Positions 27,666-40,316 of a stretch of DNA of 64,000 bases are shown here, piece after piece; position 1 is the first letter of the stretch, and each line of letters starts with the position of its first letter. The DNA comes from Anthoceros angustus (lineage: Eukaryota > Streptophyta > Anthocerotopsida > Anthocerotales > Anthocerotaceae). The position numbers and the translations under genes were made by a program. Below the pieces are notes generated by a model. It was not told the origin of the DNA. It searched no databases and saw only the letters and a program-made list of their open reading frames with translations. The stretch lies in assembly GCA_010909165.1 (NCBI GenBank), contig VJWM01000108.1:868001-932000 (forward strand), in the 5' to 3' direction.

Positions 27666-30587
27666 TATCTCGTGTGCCTTTTGAAGAAAGCCAAACTCAG
27701 CCTCCGTATAGTCTAATAAGGGCTGAACAAGGCATGGTTGAGCTCGTCAATGAAAGAGGAAACCTAATCCTTTCATCCCCACCTCCACAACTATGTACCC
27801 TTTCATAGGCTTCTTGCTTTCTTTTCCATTGCTATCCTCATCACATGCATTACTTCTAAGACCCAGAACGGCTTTAGAAAGTTCATGGAGCTTTGTTTTG
27901 ATTTCATTTTGAACTATCAATTTGGTTGCCGCAAGAACAAGTGCTATTTTTTTGCAAGAATCAGATACTCACTTTATATGATATATCGTCTTTTCCTACC
28001 ATGATATACATATATATAGCATATTATCTCAAGTGAGGAATCACTCTTTATGGTAGTCTTTCATACTAAGACATGCATGTATAGCATACTATCTTAGAAG
28101 TGTAACTACTTTTTATGATAGTCTTTTCCACCAAGACATACATATATAGCATACAAATATCTCCTTGGATCTTGACCTCACGTGATCTACCAAAATAGAA
28201 GGAAAATAAAATAAGAAATAAATAATGTTAATTCTAGAATTTAAAGGATACCTTATGAATTGGGCCTTAATATGTCAAATATTTCAGCACTCTCACCCAC
28301 TATTTCACCACTCTCACTCACTATGAAGTAGGGATGAAAATTAGCTACCTAAAGAGCCAAACGATGAGCCTAACTCCCACTAAGCGAAACTAGGTGCTTA
28401 AGAACATACTCCAACCTTAAGTTCATAAAGAAATGAATTAAGCTAGAGGAAAACATTTCCAAAAATATGTTTTTAAATACAAGGAAAACATGAATACGGA
28501 AATGCCTAGATAGCTCAATATGAGTATCCCGGAATATCAATTGCTTAAAATAAGCGGAATAATGTCGGATGGCCCATCTACCAACCGAAAGCAGTGCATA
28601 GGGAAACTGTTGCAATCCATCTATGATAGGTGTTGGCTGGCTGATGCAAGCGTGGCCATGGCGCCTTGCAAATCGACCACGAGAGCACCTATATTGCGAG
28701 GGAGGCTCTCGGTACTCTACACACCTCGGCGGTGGCGGCAATGGCGGCCTCCCTCCACCCACCTTGCACTCCGTGTAGCCTTGATATTACAAATATAGTA
28801 TTTTTAGCACCATAGGCACTTACGGAAAACGTGCTTGGTATGCCTCGAAACGCTTCACATGGGACACATGCAATTCTCATCACATGGATACCACCTCTTC
28901 ACACACGTAGCAACTGGGACGATGGCATTCTTGTCACCTACTCCTAGGGTAATTACATAAACCTTCTTTCATAATCACCCGGTGGGAGCAGGCCGGGGTT
29001 GTAGAACCCCAAATTGTTTCCAATAGGCTTGGCGGTCACCACCTTCTCACACGTAGGCCAAGGTGTGTTTCTGATATCGGCTACACAAAACGATCATACA
29101 TCGTTAGGCACATGCTTTTCAACCACATTAGAGAAAGAAGATAATCGCCTTAATACACTCAAGGAAATCAAATCGCCTATGTTACCTTTTTCTTTTTATC
29201 ACCATTTTCTCCAACAATATTACCAAGCCCACATTCCACATCATGTCATTAGATAAGGTCGACCCTTCGTGGACACGCCACCGACCGAACCATTCATCGA
29301 CTATCCGGTTTTGCCTCATAGCCGGATAGATCGAGCGTCATGCATATCGATCCAACAACTTTTGTGTGCGGCGGTGTGCAAAAAGACATGAACTCGATAT
29401 AGGCATCTTCACGAAGTGGCAACACTGGTGACCAAGGGCACGGCCGCAAGGTGTGAGGCGCGCCTTCAGTTCGAGCGTGCGTCGATGCACACTTGCAGGC
29501 ACGCTCTCAAGCATGTAGGCACGCCCTCAAGGATGCACGCGCGTCCACACACAGATGCATGTGCGCCTTTTCACATTGAGTTTGGCTGCCGTTTCTTCAT
29601 GCCATTCCATGGTTGCAGCATCTCTGGACAGGATTGCCTTTTGGACAGCAAGCCCTACACACGACATCAACAGGCAGCAACATCTCTGGATAGCAGCAAC
29701 ATTTTGGCGTCAGAAGCTTTGACCGAGGCACTCAAGCACGAGGAAAGCTCATAAGTTCATAAGTTCATTGTGCTTATCTCGCTTCTTTGGTCGCTCGCTT
29801 TGAAAAGGATCTAGAAGCTCTTACCACGCCGGTGACTTGTGGAGTGAAGCGGGATCTTGATTGGCCTTCTGGCGATTCCGTTGATCGGATAATGAGGATC
29901 GGAGTGGCGGCACGTAGGAAATCGTTGAGCTTTGCCCTCGCGGTCAGGAGTAGATGAGTCCGAGCAGGCGGTGGTGTTATTGAGATCCTCCCTCGGATCA
30001 CACATTAGCGTGGACCGCGTCAAAGTCTTGGGTTTTAGCATCTTGCAATATGTGTCATTGATGATACAGGATGTACCCTCTACACTAGTACAAAAATCAT
30101 GGCTCAAAACCATGAAGAGAATCAGGACTTGCTCAAAGGATCTTATGCATTGATTATAATAATAGAAAGTACATAATATTTGTGTGAAGTAGGTGTGTTA
30201 TAGGTTGTTGTAACCAAATAACCAATTAAGTAACTAATTAAATTACTTCTAGTCCTAAAAATTAAATAATTTTAATTTCTAAAATATCAATATCATTCAA
30301 CACCAACTGCAGACTTGGTATACTAAACAATGTGGCGGTCGGCCGTCTGCGATTTTCAGCATTCTCCCATCATTACGTGAGCCAACTACTAGGGACTACA
30401 ACATTATGAAATAGGAATCTACTCAATAATTTTTTTGTCATCGGGTTCAGCTCCGACACTTGTGACATAAAGCCAACTTCCGTGTGCAATGATAATGAAG
30501 AATGCTTTGATAGGTTGAAGTTGGTATGGGTGGCTTACTCCGATAAATTGAAGCAATCTCTTGAACAACTCTACATTGCAAGGAATA
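27666..30587. repeat. Satellite unit U8
   Basis: Complete unit, 2,922 bp. It shares the private form 'caccaactgcagac' (near 30,300) with U9, a nearest-neighbour relation. Confidence 0.95.
29416..29754 (+). other. Longest plus-strand open segment of the unit's third block (112 codons), unproven
   Basis: In this copy the frame stays open through FHIEFGCRFFMPFHGC and on to SSNILASEALTEALKHEE. Other units keep the end of the same region open in a neighbouring frame (for example 26,709-26,939, with SRFFGRLRFEKDLEALTTP) and then LGSHISVDRVKVLGFSILQY...IKDLLKGSYALI (4,033-4,239). The pieces could be exons or indel-broken parts of one plus-strand protein. No family recognised; no expression evidence. 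Confidence 0.25.
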
Positions 30588-32547
30588 TATCTCGTTGCCT
30601 TTTGAAGAAAGCCAAACTCAGCCTCCGATAGTCTAATAAGGGCTGAACAAGGCATGGTTGAGCTCGTCCAATGAAAGAGGAAACCTAATCCTTTCATCCC
30701 CACCTCCACAACTATGTACCCTTTCATAGGCTTCTTGCTTTCTTTTCCATTGCTATCCTCATCACATGCATTACTTCTAAGACCCAAAGAACGGCTTTAG
30801 AAAGTTCATGGAGCTTTGTTTTGATTTCATTTTGAACTATCAATTTGGTTCTTTGCAAGAACAAGTGCTATTTTTTTGCAAGAATCAGATACTCACTTTA
30901 TATGATATATCGTCTTTTCCTACCATGATATACATATATATAGCATATTATCTCAAGTGAGGAATCACTCTTTATGGTAGTCTTTCATACTAAGACATGC
31001 ATGTATAGCATACTATCTTAGAAGTGTAACTACTTTTTATGATAGTCTTTTCCACCAAGACATACATATATAGCATACAAATATCTCCTTGGATCTTGAC
31101 CTCACGTGATCTACCAAAATAGAAGGAAAATAAAATAAGAAATAAATAATGTTAATTCTAGAATTTAAAGGATACCTTATGAATTGGGCCTTAATATGTC
31201 AAATATTTCAGCACTCTCACCCACTATTTCACCACTCTCACTCACTATGAAGTAGGGATGAAAATTAGCTACCTAAAGAGCCAAGCAGAGCCTAACTCCC
31301 ACTAAACAGAAACTAGGTGCTTAAGAACATACTCCAACCTTAAGTTCATAAAGAAATGAATTAAGCTAGAGGAAAACATTTCCAAAAATATGTTTTTAAA
31401 TACAAGGAAAACATGAATACGGAAATGCCTAGATAGCTCAATATGAGTATCCCGGAATATCAATTGCTTAAAATAAACGGAATAATGTCGGATGGCCCAT
31501 CTACCAACCGAAAACGGGTGCATAGGGAAACTGTTGCAATCCATCTATGATAGGTGTTGGCTGGCTGATGCAAGCGTGGCCATGGCGCCTTGCAAATCGA
31601 CCACGAGAGCACCTATATTGCGAGGCACGGCGGCTCTCGGTACTCTACACACCTCGGCGCGGTGGCGGCAATGGCGGCCTCCCTCCACCCACCTTGCACT
31701 CCGTGTAGCCTTGATATTACAAATATAGTATTTTTAGCACCATAGGCACTTACGGAAAACGTGCTTGGTATGCCCTCAAACGCTTCACATGGGACACATG
31801 CAATTCTCATCACATGGATACCAAATTTCTTCACACACGTAGTAACTGGGACGATGGCATTCTTGTCACCTACTCCTAGGGTAATTACATAAACCTTCTT
31901 TCATAATCACCCGGTGGGAGCAGGCGGTGGTGTTATTGAGATCCTCCCTCGGATCACACATTAGCGTGGACCGCGTCAAAGTCTTGGGTTTTAGCATCTT
32001 GCAATATGTGTCATTGATGATGATACAGGATGTACCCTCTACACTAGTACAAAAATCATGGCTCAAAACCATGAAGAGAATCAGGACTTGCTCAAAGGAT
32101 CTTATGCATTGATTATAATAATAGAAAGTACATAATATTTGTGTGAAGTAGGTGTGTTATAGGTTGTTGTAACCAAAATAACCAATTAAGTAACTAATTA
32201 AATTACTTCTAGTCCTAAAAATTAAATAATTTTAATTTCTAAAATATCAATATCATTCAACACCAACTGCAGACTTGGTATACTAAACAATGTGGCGGTC
32301 GGCCGTCTGCGATTTTCAGCATTCTCCCATCATTACGTGAGCCAACTACTAGGGACTACAACATTATGAAATAGGAATCTACTCAATAATTTTTTTGTCA
32401 TCGGGTTCAGCTCCGACACTTGTGACATAAAGCCAACTTCCGTGTGCAATGATAATGAAGAATGCTTTGATAGGTTGAAGTTGGTATGGGTGGCTTACTC
32501 CGATAAATTGAAGCAATCTCTTGAACAACTCTACATTGCAAGGAATA
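30588..32547. repeat. Satellite unit U9 with 974-bp deletion
   Basis: 1,960 bp. At 31,917-31,928 the unit jumps between two occurrences of GAGCAGGCGG that are 974 bp apart in U1 (3,050 and 4,024), deleting the block with the plus-strand open segments. It shares 'accaaatttcttcacacacgtagtaac'-type private differences with U10 (31,820 and 33,772). Confidence 0.94.
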
Positions 32548-35470
32548 TATCTAGTTGCCTTTTGAAGAAAGCCAAACTCAGCCTCCGATAGTCTAATAAG
32601 GGCTGAACAAGGCATGGTTGAGCTCGTCCAATGAAAGAGGAAACCTAATCCTTTCATCCCCACCTCCACAACTATGTACCCTTTCATAGGCTTCTTGCTT
32701 TCTTTTCCATTGCTATCCTCATCACATGCATTACTTCTAAGACCCAAAGAACGGCTTTAGAAAGTTCATGGAGCTTTGTTTTGATTTCATTTTGAACTAT
32801 CAATTTGGTTCTTTGCAAGAACAAGTGCTATTTTTTTGCAAGAACTGTATACTCACTTTATATGATATATCGTCTTTTCCTACCATGATATACATATATA
32901 GCATATTATCTCAAGTGAGGAATCACTCTTTATGGTAGTCTTTCATACTAAGACATGCATGTATAGCATACTATCTTAGAAGTGTAACTACTTTTTATGA
33001 TAGTCTTTTCCACCAAGACATACATATATAGCATACAAATATCTCCTTGGATCTTGACCTCACGTGATCTACCAAAATAGAAGGAAAATAAAATAAGAAA
33101 TAAATAATGTTAATTCTAGAATTTAAAGGATACCTTATGAATTGGGCCTTAATATGTCAAATATTTCAGCACTCTCACCCACTATTTCACCACTCTCACT
33201 CACTATGAAGTAGGGATGAAAATTAGCTACCTAAAGAGCCAAGCAGCCTAACTCCCACTAAACAGAAACTAGGTGCTTAAGAACATACTCCAACCTTAAG
33301 TTCATAAAGAAATGAATTAAGCTAGAGGAAAACATTTCCAAAAATATGTTTTTAAATACAAGGAAAACATGAATACGGAAATGCCTAGATAGCTCAATAT
33401 GAGTATCCCGGAATATCAATTGCTTAAAATAAGCGGAATAATGTCGGATGGCCCATCTACCAACCGAAAACGGGTGCATAGGGAAACTGTTGCAATCCAT
33501 CTATGATAGGTGTTGGCTGGCTGATGCAAGCGTGGCCATGGCGCCTTGCAAATCGACCACGAGAGCACCTATATTGCGAGGCACGGCGGCTCTCGGTACT
33601 CTACACACCTCGGCGCGGTGGCGGCAATGGCGGCCTCCCTCCACCCACCTTGCACTCAGTAGCCTTGATATTACAAATATAGTATTTTTAGCACCATAGG
33701 CACTTACGGAAAACGTGCTTGGTATGCCCTCAAACGCTTCACATGGGACACATGCAATTCTCATCACATGGATACCAAATTTCTTCACACACGTAGTAAC
33801 TGGGACGATGGCATTCTTGTCACCTACTCCTAGGGTAATTACATAAACCTTCTTTTCATAATCACCCGGTGGGAGCAGCCGTGGTTGTAGAACCCCAAAT
33901 TGTTTCCAATAGGCTTGGCGGTCACCACCTTCTCACACGTAGGCCAAGGTGTGTTTACGAGCATCGCCTACACAAAACGATCATACATCAAAGTTAGGCA
34001 CATGCTTTTCAACCACATTAGAGAAAGAAGATAATCGCCTTAATACACTCAAGGGAAATCAAATCGCCTATGTTACCTTTTTCTTTTTATCACCATTTTC
34101 TCCAACAATATTACCAAGCCCACACATTCCACATCATGTCATTAGATAAGGTCGGACCCTTCGTGGACACGCCACCGACCGAACCATTCATCGACTATCC
34201 GCTTTGCCTCATAGCCGATGAATCGAACGTCATGCATATCGATCCAACAACTTTTGTGCGCGGTGTGCAAAAAAGACATGAACTCGATATAGGCATCTTC
34301 ACGAAAGTGGCAACACTGGTGACCAAGGGGCACGGCCGCAAGGTGTGAGGCGCGCCGGTTCCAGCGTGCGTCGATGCACACTTGCGTGCACGCCTCAAGC
34401 ATGTAGGCACGCCTCAAGGATGCACGCGTCCACACACGTATGCATGTGCGCCTTTTCACATTGAGTTTGGCTGCCGCTTTCTTCATGCCATTCCATGGTT
34501 GCGATCTCCGACAGATTGCCTTTTGGATGAAGCCCTACACACGACATCAACAGCGAACATCTCCGGATAGCGGCAACATTTTGGCGTCAGAGCTTTGACC
34601 CACGGAGGCACTCAAGCACGAGGAAAAGCAGCTCATAAGTTCATTGTGCTTATCTCGCTTCTTTGGTCGCCTCCGCTTTGAAAAGGATCTAGAAGCTCTT
34701 ACCACGCCGAGTGACTTGTGGAGTGAAGCGGGATCTTGATTGACGCCACGCGATTCCGCTGATCGGATAATGAGGATCGGAGTGGCGTGCACGAGGGAAA
34801 TCGTTGAGCTTTGCCTCGCGACCCCGAGTAGATGAGTCCGAGCAGGCGGTGGTGTTATTGAGATCCTCCTCGATCACACATTAGCGTGGACCGCACAAAG
34901 TCTTGGGTTTTAGCATCTTGCAATATGTGTCATTGATGATACATGTGATGTACCCTCTACACTAGTACAAAAATCATGGCTCAAAACCATGAAGAGAATC
35001 AAGGACTTGCTCAAAGGATCTTATGCATTGATTATAATAATAGAAAGTACATAATATTTGTGTGAAGTAGGTGTGTTATAGGTTGTTGTAACCAAAATAA
35101 CCAATTAAGTAACTAATTAAATTACTTCTAGTCCTAAAAATTAAATAATTTTAATTTCTAAAAATATCAATATCATTCAACACCAAATCTGCAGACTTGG
35201 TATACTAAACAATGTGGCGGTCCGTGCTCATGATTTTCGAGCATTCTCCCATCATTACGTGAGCCAACTACTAGGGACTACAACATTATGAAATAGGAAT
35301 CTACTCAATAATTTTTTTTTGTCATCGGGTTCAGCTCCGACACTTGTGACATAAAGCCAACTTCCGTGTGCAATGATAATGAAGAATGCTTTGATAGGTT
35401 GAAGTTGGTATGGGTGGCTTACTCGATAAATTGAAGCAATCTCTTGAACAACTCTACATTGCAAGGAATA
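32548..35470. repeat. Satellite unit U10
   Basis: Complete unit, 2,923 bp, sister of U9 by shared private variants. Lacks U9's deletion, so that deletion is younger than the duplication. Confidence 0.95.
34070..34348 (+). other. Plus-strand open segment, 92 codons, recurrent in most units, unproven
   Basis: Includes DKVGPFVDTPPTEPFIDYP, then MHIDPTTF and HELDIGIFTKVATLVTKG, ending at a TGA after GHGRKV. The same frame is open for 93 codons at 13,707-13,988, 21,243-21,524 and 23,252-23,533. An overlapping minus-strand frame is also open (34,142-34,486), so openness alone does not fix the coding strand. No family recognised. Confidence 0.25.
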
Positions 35471-37161
35471 TATCTGTGCCTTTTGAAGAAAGCCAAACTC
35501 AGCCTCCGTATAGTCTAATAAGGGCTGAACAAGGCATGGTTGAGCTCGTCAATGAAAGAGGAAACCTAATCCTTTCATCCCCACCTCCACAACTATGTAC
35601 CCTTTCATAGGCTTCTTGCTTTCTTTTCCATTGCTATCCTCATCACATGCATTACTTCTAAGACCCAAAGAACGGCTTTAGAAAGTTCATGGAGCTTTGT
35701 TTTGATTTCATTTTGAACTATCAATTTGCTGTCGCAAGAACAAGTGCTATTTTTTTGCAAGAATCGTATACTCACTTTATATGATATATCGCCTTTCCTA
35801 CCATGATATACATATATATAGCATATTATCTCAAGTGAGGAATCACTCTTTATGGTAGTCTTTCATACTAAGACATGCATGTATAGCATACTATCTTAGA
35901 AGTGTAACTACTTTTTATGATAGTCTTTTCCACCAAGACATACATATATAGCATACAAATATCTCCTTGGATCTTGACCTCACGTGATCTACCAAAATAG
36001 AAGGAAAATAAAATAAGAAATAAATAATGTTAATTCTAGAATTTAAAGGATACCTTATGAATTGGGCCTTAATATGTCAAATATTTCAGCACTCTCACCC
36101 ACTATTTCACCACTCTCACTCACTATGAAGTAGGGATGAAAATTAGCTACCTAAAGAGCCAAAGCAGAGCCTAACTCCCACTAAACAGAAACTAGGTGCT
36201 TAAGAACATACTCCAACCTTAAGTTCATAAAGAAATGAATTAAGCTAGAGGAAAACATTTCCAAAAATATGTTTTTAAATACAAGGAAAACATGAATACT
36301 GGAAATGCCTAGATAGCTCAATATGAGTATCCCGGAATATCAATTGCTTAAAATAAACGGAATAATGTCGGATGGCCCATCTACCAACCGAAAACGGTGC
36401 ATAGGTGTGGAGGAAGGTGATCTTGATTGACGCCACGCGATTCCGCTGATCGGATAATGAGGATCGGAGTGGCGGCACGAGGGAAATCGTTGAGCTTTGC
36501 CTCGCGACATCCGAGTAGATGAGTCCAACGGGCGGTGGTGTTATTGAGATCCTCCTCGGATCACACATTAGCGTGGACCGCACAAAGTCTTGGGTTTTAG
36601 CATCTTGCAATATGTGTCATTGATGATACATGGGATGTACCCTCTACACTAGTACAAAAATCATGGCTCAAAACCATGAAGAGAATCAAGGACTTGCTCA
36701 AAGGATCTTATGCATTGATTATAATAATAGAAAGTACATAATATTTGTGAAGTAGGTGTGTTATAGGTTGTTGTAACCAAAATAACCAATTAAGTAACTA
36801 ATTAAATTAAATTACTTCTAGTCCTAAAAATTAAATAATTTTAATTTCTAAAAATATCAATATCATTCAACACCAAATCTGCAGACTTGGTATACTAAAC
36901 AATGTGGCGGTCCGCCGTCTCATGATTTTCGAGCATTCTCCCATCATTACGTGAGCCAACTACTAGGGACTACAACATTATGAAATAGGAATCTACTCAA
37001 TAATTTTTTTTGTCATCGGGTTCAGCTCCGACACTTGTGACATAAAGCCAACTTCCGTGTGCAATGATAATGAAGAATGCTTTGATAGGTTGAAGTTGGT
37101 ATGGGTGGCTTACTCGATAAATTGAAGCAATCTCTTGAACAACTCTACATTGCAAGGAATA
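35471..37161. repeat. Satellite unit U11 with about 1.24-kb deletion
   Basis: 1,691 bp. At about 36,403-36,420 the sequence goes from 'ggtgcatagg' directly to 'tgtggag-gaagg', skipping about 1.24 kb compared with U10. U11 and U12 share 'aatactggaaatgcc' and 'caatttgctgtcgcaag', seen together in no other unit, so they are a recent pair. Confidence 0.93.
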
Positions 37162-38099
37162 TATCTGTGCCTTTTGAAGAAAGCCAAACTCAGCCTCCGT
37201 ATAGTCTAATAAGGGCTGAACAAGGCATGGTTGAGCTCGTCAATGAAAGAGGAAACCTAATCCTTTCATCCCCACCTCCACAACTATGTACCCTTTCATA
37301 GGCTTCTTGCTTTCTTTTCCATTGCTATCCTCATCACATGCATTACTTCTAAGACCCAAAGAACGGCTTTAGAAAGTTCATGGAGCTTTGTTTTGATTTC
37401 ATTTTGAACTATCAATTTGCTGTCGCAAGAACAAGTGCTATTTTTTGCAAGAATCGTATACTCACTTTATATGATATATCGTCTTTTCCTACCATGATAT
37501 ACATATATATAGCATATTATCTCAAGTGAGGAATCACTCTTTATGGTAGTCTTTCATACTAAGACATGCATGTATAGCATACTATCTTAGAAGTGTAACT
37601 ACTTTTTATGATAGTCTTTTCCACCAAGACATACATATATAGCATACAAATATCTCCTTGGATCTTGACCTCACGTGATCTACCAAAATAGAAGGAAAAT
37701 AAAATAAGAAATAAATAATGTTAATTCTAGAATTTAAAGGATACCTTATGAATTGGGCCTTAATATGTCAAATATTTCAGCACTCTCACCCACTATTTCA
37801 CCACTCTCACTCACTATGAAGTAGGGATGAAAATTAGCTACCTAAAGAGCCAAACGACAGAGCCTAACTCCCACTAAACAGAAACTAGGTGCTTAAGAAC
37901 ATACTCCAACCTTAAGTTCATAAAGAAATGAATTAAGCTAGAGGAAAACATTTCCAAAAATATGTTTTTAAATACAAGGAAAACATGAATACTGGAAATG
38001 CCTAGATAGCTCAATATGAGTATCCCGGAATATCAATTGCTTAAAATAAACGGAATAATGTCGGATGGCCCATCTACCAACCGAAAACGGGTGCATAGG
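37162..38099. repeat. Satellite unit U12, interrupted by retrotransposon
   Basis: The first 938 bp of a unit. It stops at GTGCATAGG and continues with GAAACC at 43,754, beyond the inserted solo LTR. Confidence 0.95.
38095..38099. repeat. Target-site duplication, left copy (ATAGG)
   Basis: ATAGG occurs immediately before the LTR start TGGGAGG here and immediately after its end TTCCACA at 43,749-43,753. In uninterrupted units the site reads GTGCATAGGGAAAC with ATAGG once. A 5-bp duplication is the usual length for Ty3/gypsy integration. Confidence 0.92.
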
Positions 38100-39393
38100 T
38101 GGGAGGAAAACCCGGGGCTTAGAGATTCACCTCTAGTGGCCACACTTATCCCACGCCGCTAAGTACAATAGGTTTCGTCCCATGAGACTCTTGTTTGTCG
38201 TCACCAAGATCCAAGGCACAAACCACACGCCTCTTCACACCCCAAGCTCCCTCACACACTGGAGCAACTTCAACTCACTCCATGATGCAGCCCACGCCTC
38301 ACCATGCCGCTCCGTCAATCACCGCTTCTAGACCTACAACGACACCCTACGACTATAGGTCCACACCCCACGGCAAGAGGTCGCGCCACGTAGGGACCCC
38401 TACGCTGCAACGCGACTTCACCACCCGTGATCGTCCACTATTCCTTTCCCATCGCCTTCCCACAATTGGCACACCTCAACCACCAACTCGACGCGCCACT
38501 CCCGCACCGCCTCCGCCGAATCACCACTCCTGGACCTACAACGACATCCCATCAGAGGTCCCACGGCGGTAGGTCCACCGCTCACGCATAGGGACCCCTA
38601 CGTTGCAGCGACTTCACCACCCGTGATCTTCCACTATTCCTTTCCCATCGCCTTCCCACAATTGGCACCTCAACCACCAACTCGGCGGCGCCACTCCCGC
38701 CTTTGCTCGTGAATCACCACTCCTGGACCTACAGCGACATCCTACGATCGTGGGTCCCGCCCTATGGTAGGTCCACCGTCTCGCACATAGGGACCCCCTC
38801 GGTAGCGCGACTTCTCCACCCGTGATTTTGAGACCTTAGCCCGGCTTCCGGTCTCGGTTTGGTGCATTTGGGACCCTCCCTTAGGCTCGACTTGGGCCTT
38901 CTTCTTACTCCTAATCTCTACCTACTCCTCTACTCAACATTCAGCTCCACATTCTCCTCAACACTCACCTCAACTCAACTCCTCATCCTCCTAATCTAAC
39001 CTTACTTCAAGCTCACTGGCCCTAGCTCGCCCTTACGGCACAACTGCCTGGGGTCTGCCTACAAGCCAACAAGTTCTTCCTTGGGCAGGTTGCTATGAGT
39101 TTGCACCAGACAGCGAGAACCTCCAGGGAGTCTTTCCCTGTAGTCTACCCTCAAGCCGAGAGTTCCTTGGGCATCGCCACACACCCAAGCAAAGCAATTT
39201 CACAAAGAACCATTCACAAGGAGCAACTGCAGAGGCGCCGCAAGGAGCGAGCCCTCCGCCAAGCACTCCGACCACCGCAAACTCCCTCTCTACCAGACAC
39301 GTTAGCTTGCACTGCACGAAATTCCTTCACAAGGAGCAAAGGACTCATGAGTTTGGGAGCGCAAGACGATAATTTTACTTCACAAGCTCCTCC

Positions 39394-39400
39394 TTTTATA
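39394..39400 (-). promoter_or_regulatory. LTR TATA box (copy 1)
   Basis: Minus strand reads CCCTATAAAAGGAGG, a good TATA context matching CCTATAAGAGG in the plus-strand LTR at 49,681. It is placed as a U3 promoter of the retroelement. Activity is inferred only. Confidence 0.6.
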
Positions 39401-40309
39401 GGGAGGTCCTCACACAGCCTCCTCGGCGCGCCCTCCGCACCGCCACTCCTTATTTTAGTGTATCCTACCGCCGATTTTAAGTTCGACATCCAAGCATCTT
39501 GGGTAAAATTCTATTCTAGCAAATTCACCTATGTGAGCCTTAATGGCTCTCACAACATTCCTATCTAGCTAGTCAACACACCTCAACCACCAACTGCAGC
39601 CGCGCCACTCCCTACACTACCGCCTCCGAATCACCACTCGGACCTACAACGACATCCTACGGACGTAGGGTCACCTCACCACTCCCTACGGTAGGTCCAC
39701 CGCTCACGCATAGGGACCCCTACGCTGCAACGCGACTTCTCCACCCGTGATTTTGAGACCTTAGCCCGGCTTCGGTCTCGGTTTGGTGCATTTGGGACCC
39801 TCCCTTAGGCTCGACTTGGGCCTTCTTCTTACTCCTAATCTCTACCTACTCCTCTACTCAACATTCAGCTCCACATTCTCCTCAACACACTCACCTCAAC
39901 TCAACTCCTCATCCTCCTAATCTAACCTTACTTCAAGCTCCGCCCTAGCTCGCCCTTACGACAACCGCCTGGGTCCGCCTACAAGCCAGCAAGTTCTTCC
40001 TTGGGCAGGTTGCTATGAGTTTGCACCAGACAGTGAGAACCTCCAGGGAGTCTTTCCCTGTAGTCTACCCTCAAGCCGAGAGTTCCTTGGGCATCGCCAC
40101 ACACCCAAGCAAAGCAATTTCACAAAGAACCATTCACAAGGAGCAACTGCAGAGGCGCCCGCAAGGAGCGAGCCTCCGCCAAGCACTCCGACCACCGCAA
40201 ACTCCCTCTCTACCAGACACGCTTGCACTGCACGAAATTCCTTCACAAGGAGCAAAGGACTCATGAGTTTGGGAGCGCAAGACGATAATTTTACTTCACA
40301 AGCTCCTCC

Positions 40310-40316
40310 TTTTATA
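40310..40316 (-). promoter_or_regulatory. LTR TATA box (copy 2, in the 910-bp duplicate)
   Basis: The same CCTATAAAAGGAGG context, duplicated with the surrounding LTR segment, so this solo LTR may carry two tandem promoters. Confidence 0.55.

Larger units (their letters stand above)
1721..38099. repeat. Tandem satellite array, about 2.92-kb unit, 12 phases
   Basis: The same sequence returns throughout. Phase point TATCTSG at the end of 'caaggaatatatct' falls at 1721, 4652, 7560, 12193, 15124, 18040, 24638, 27666, 30588, 32548, 35471 and 37162. Uncomplicated units are 2,908-2,931 bp. Each unit has (i) an AT-rich 450-bp block with ~69-bp subrepeats, (ii) a GC-richer block around GGCGGTGGCGGCAATGG, (iii) a block with short open frames on both strands, (iv) an AT-rich tail. 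Copies are nearly identical except at short indel hot spots. The array ends at a retrotransposon insertion at 38,099 and resumes at 43,749. Size and homogeneity fit a plant satellite or a tandemly amplified locus. Its origin is not recognised. Confidence 0.97.

Noticed and set aside
36403-36420. A second insertion footprint of the solo LTR in U11 (tgtggaggaa resembles TGGGAGGAA next to GTGCATAGG)
   Set aside because: The native satellite sequence tgtggagtgaagg explains it with one deleted base; a simple deletion join is enough.
1721-38099. Ribosomal DNA spacer, CRISPR-like array or organelle DNA
   Set aside because: No rRNA sequence, unit far too long and without spacers, and no recognisable organelle genes.
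1721-38099. Repeat-induced point mutation or methylation decay as the cause of unit differences
   Set aside because: Differences are mainly small length changes; a C-to-T/G-to-A excess is not apparent by eye.
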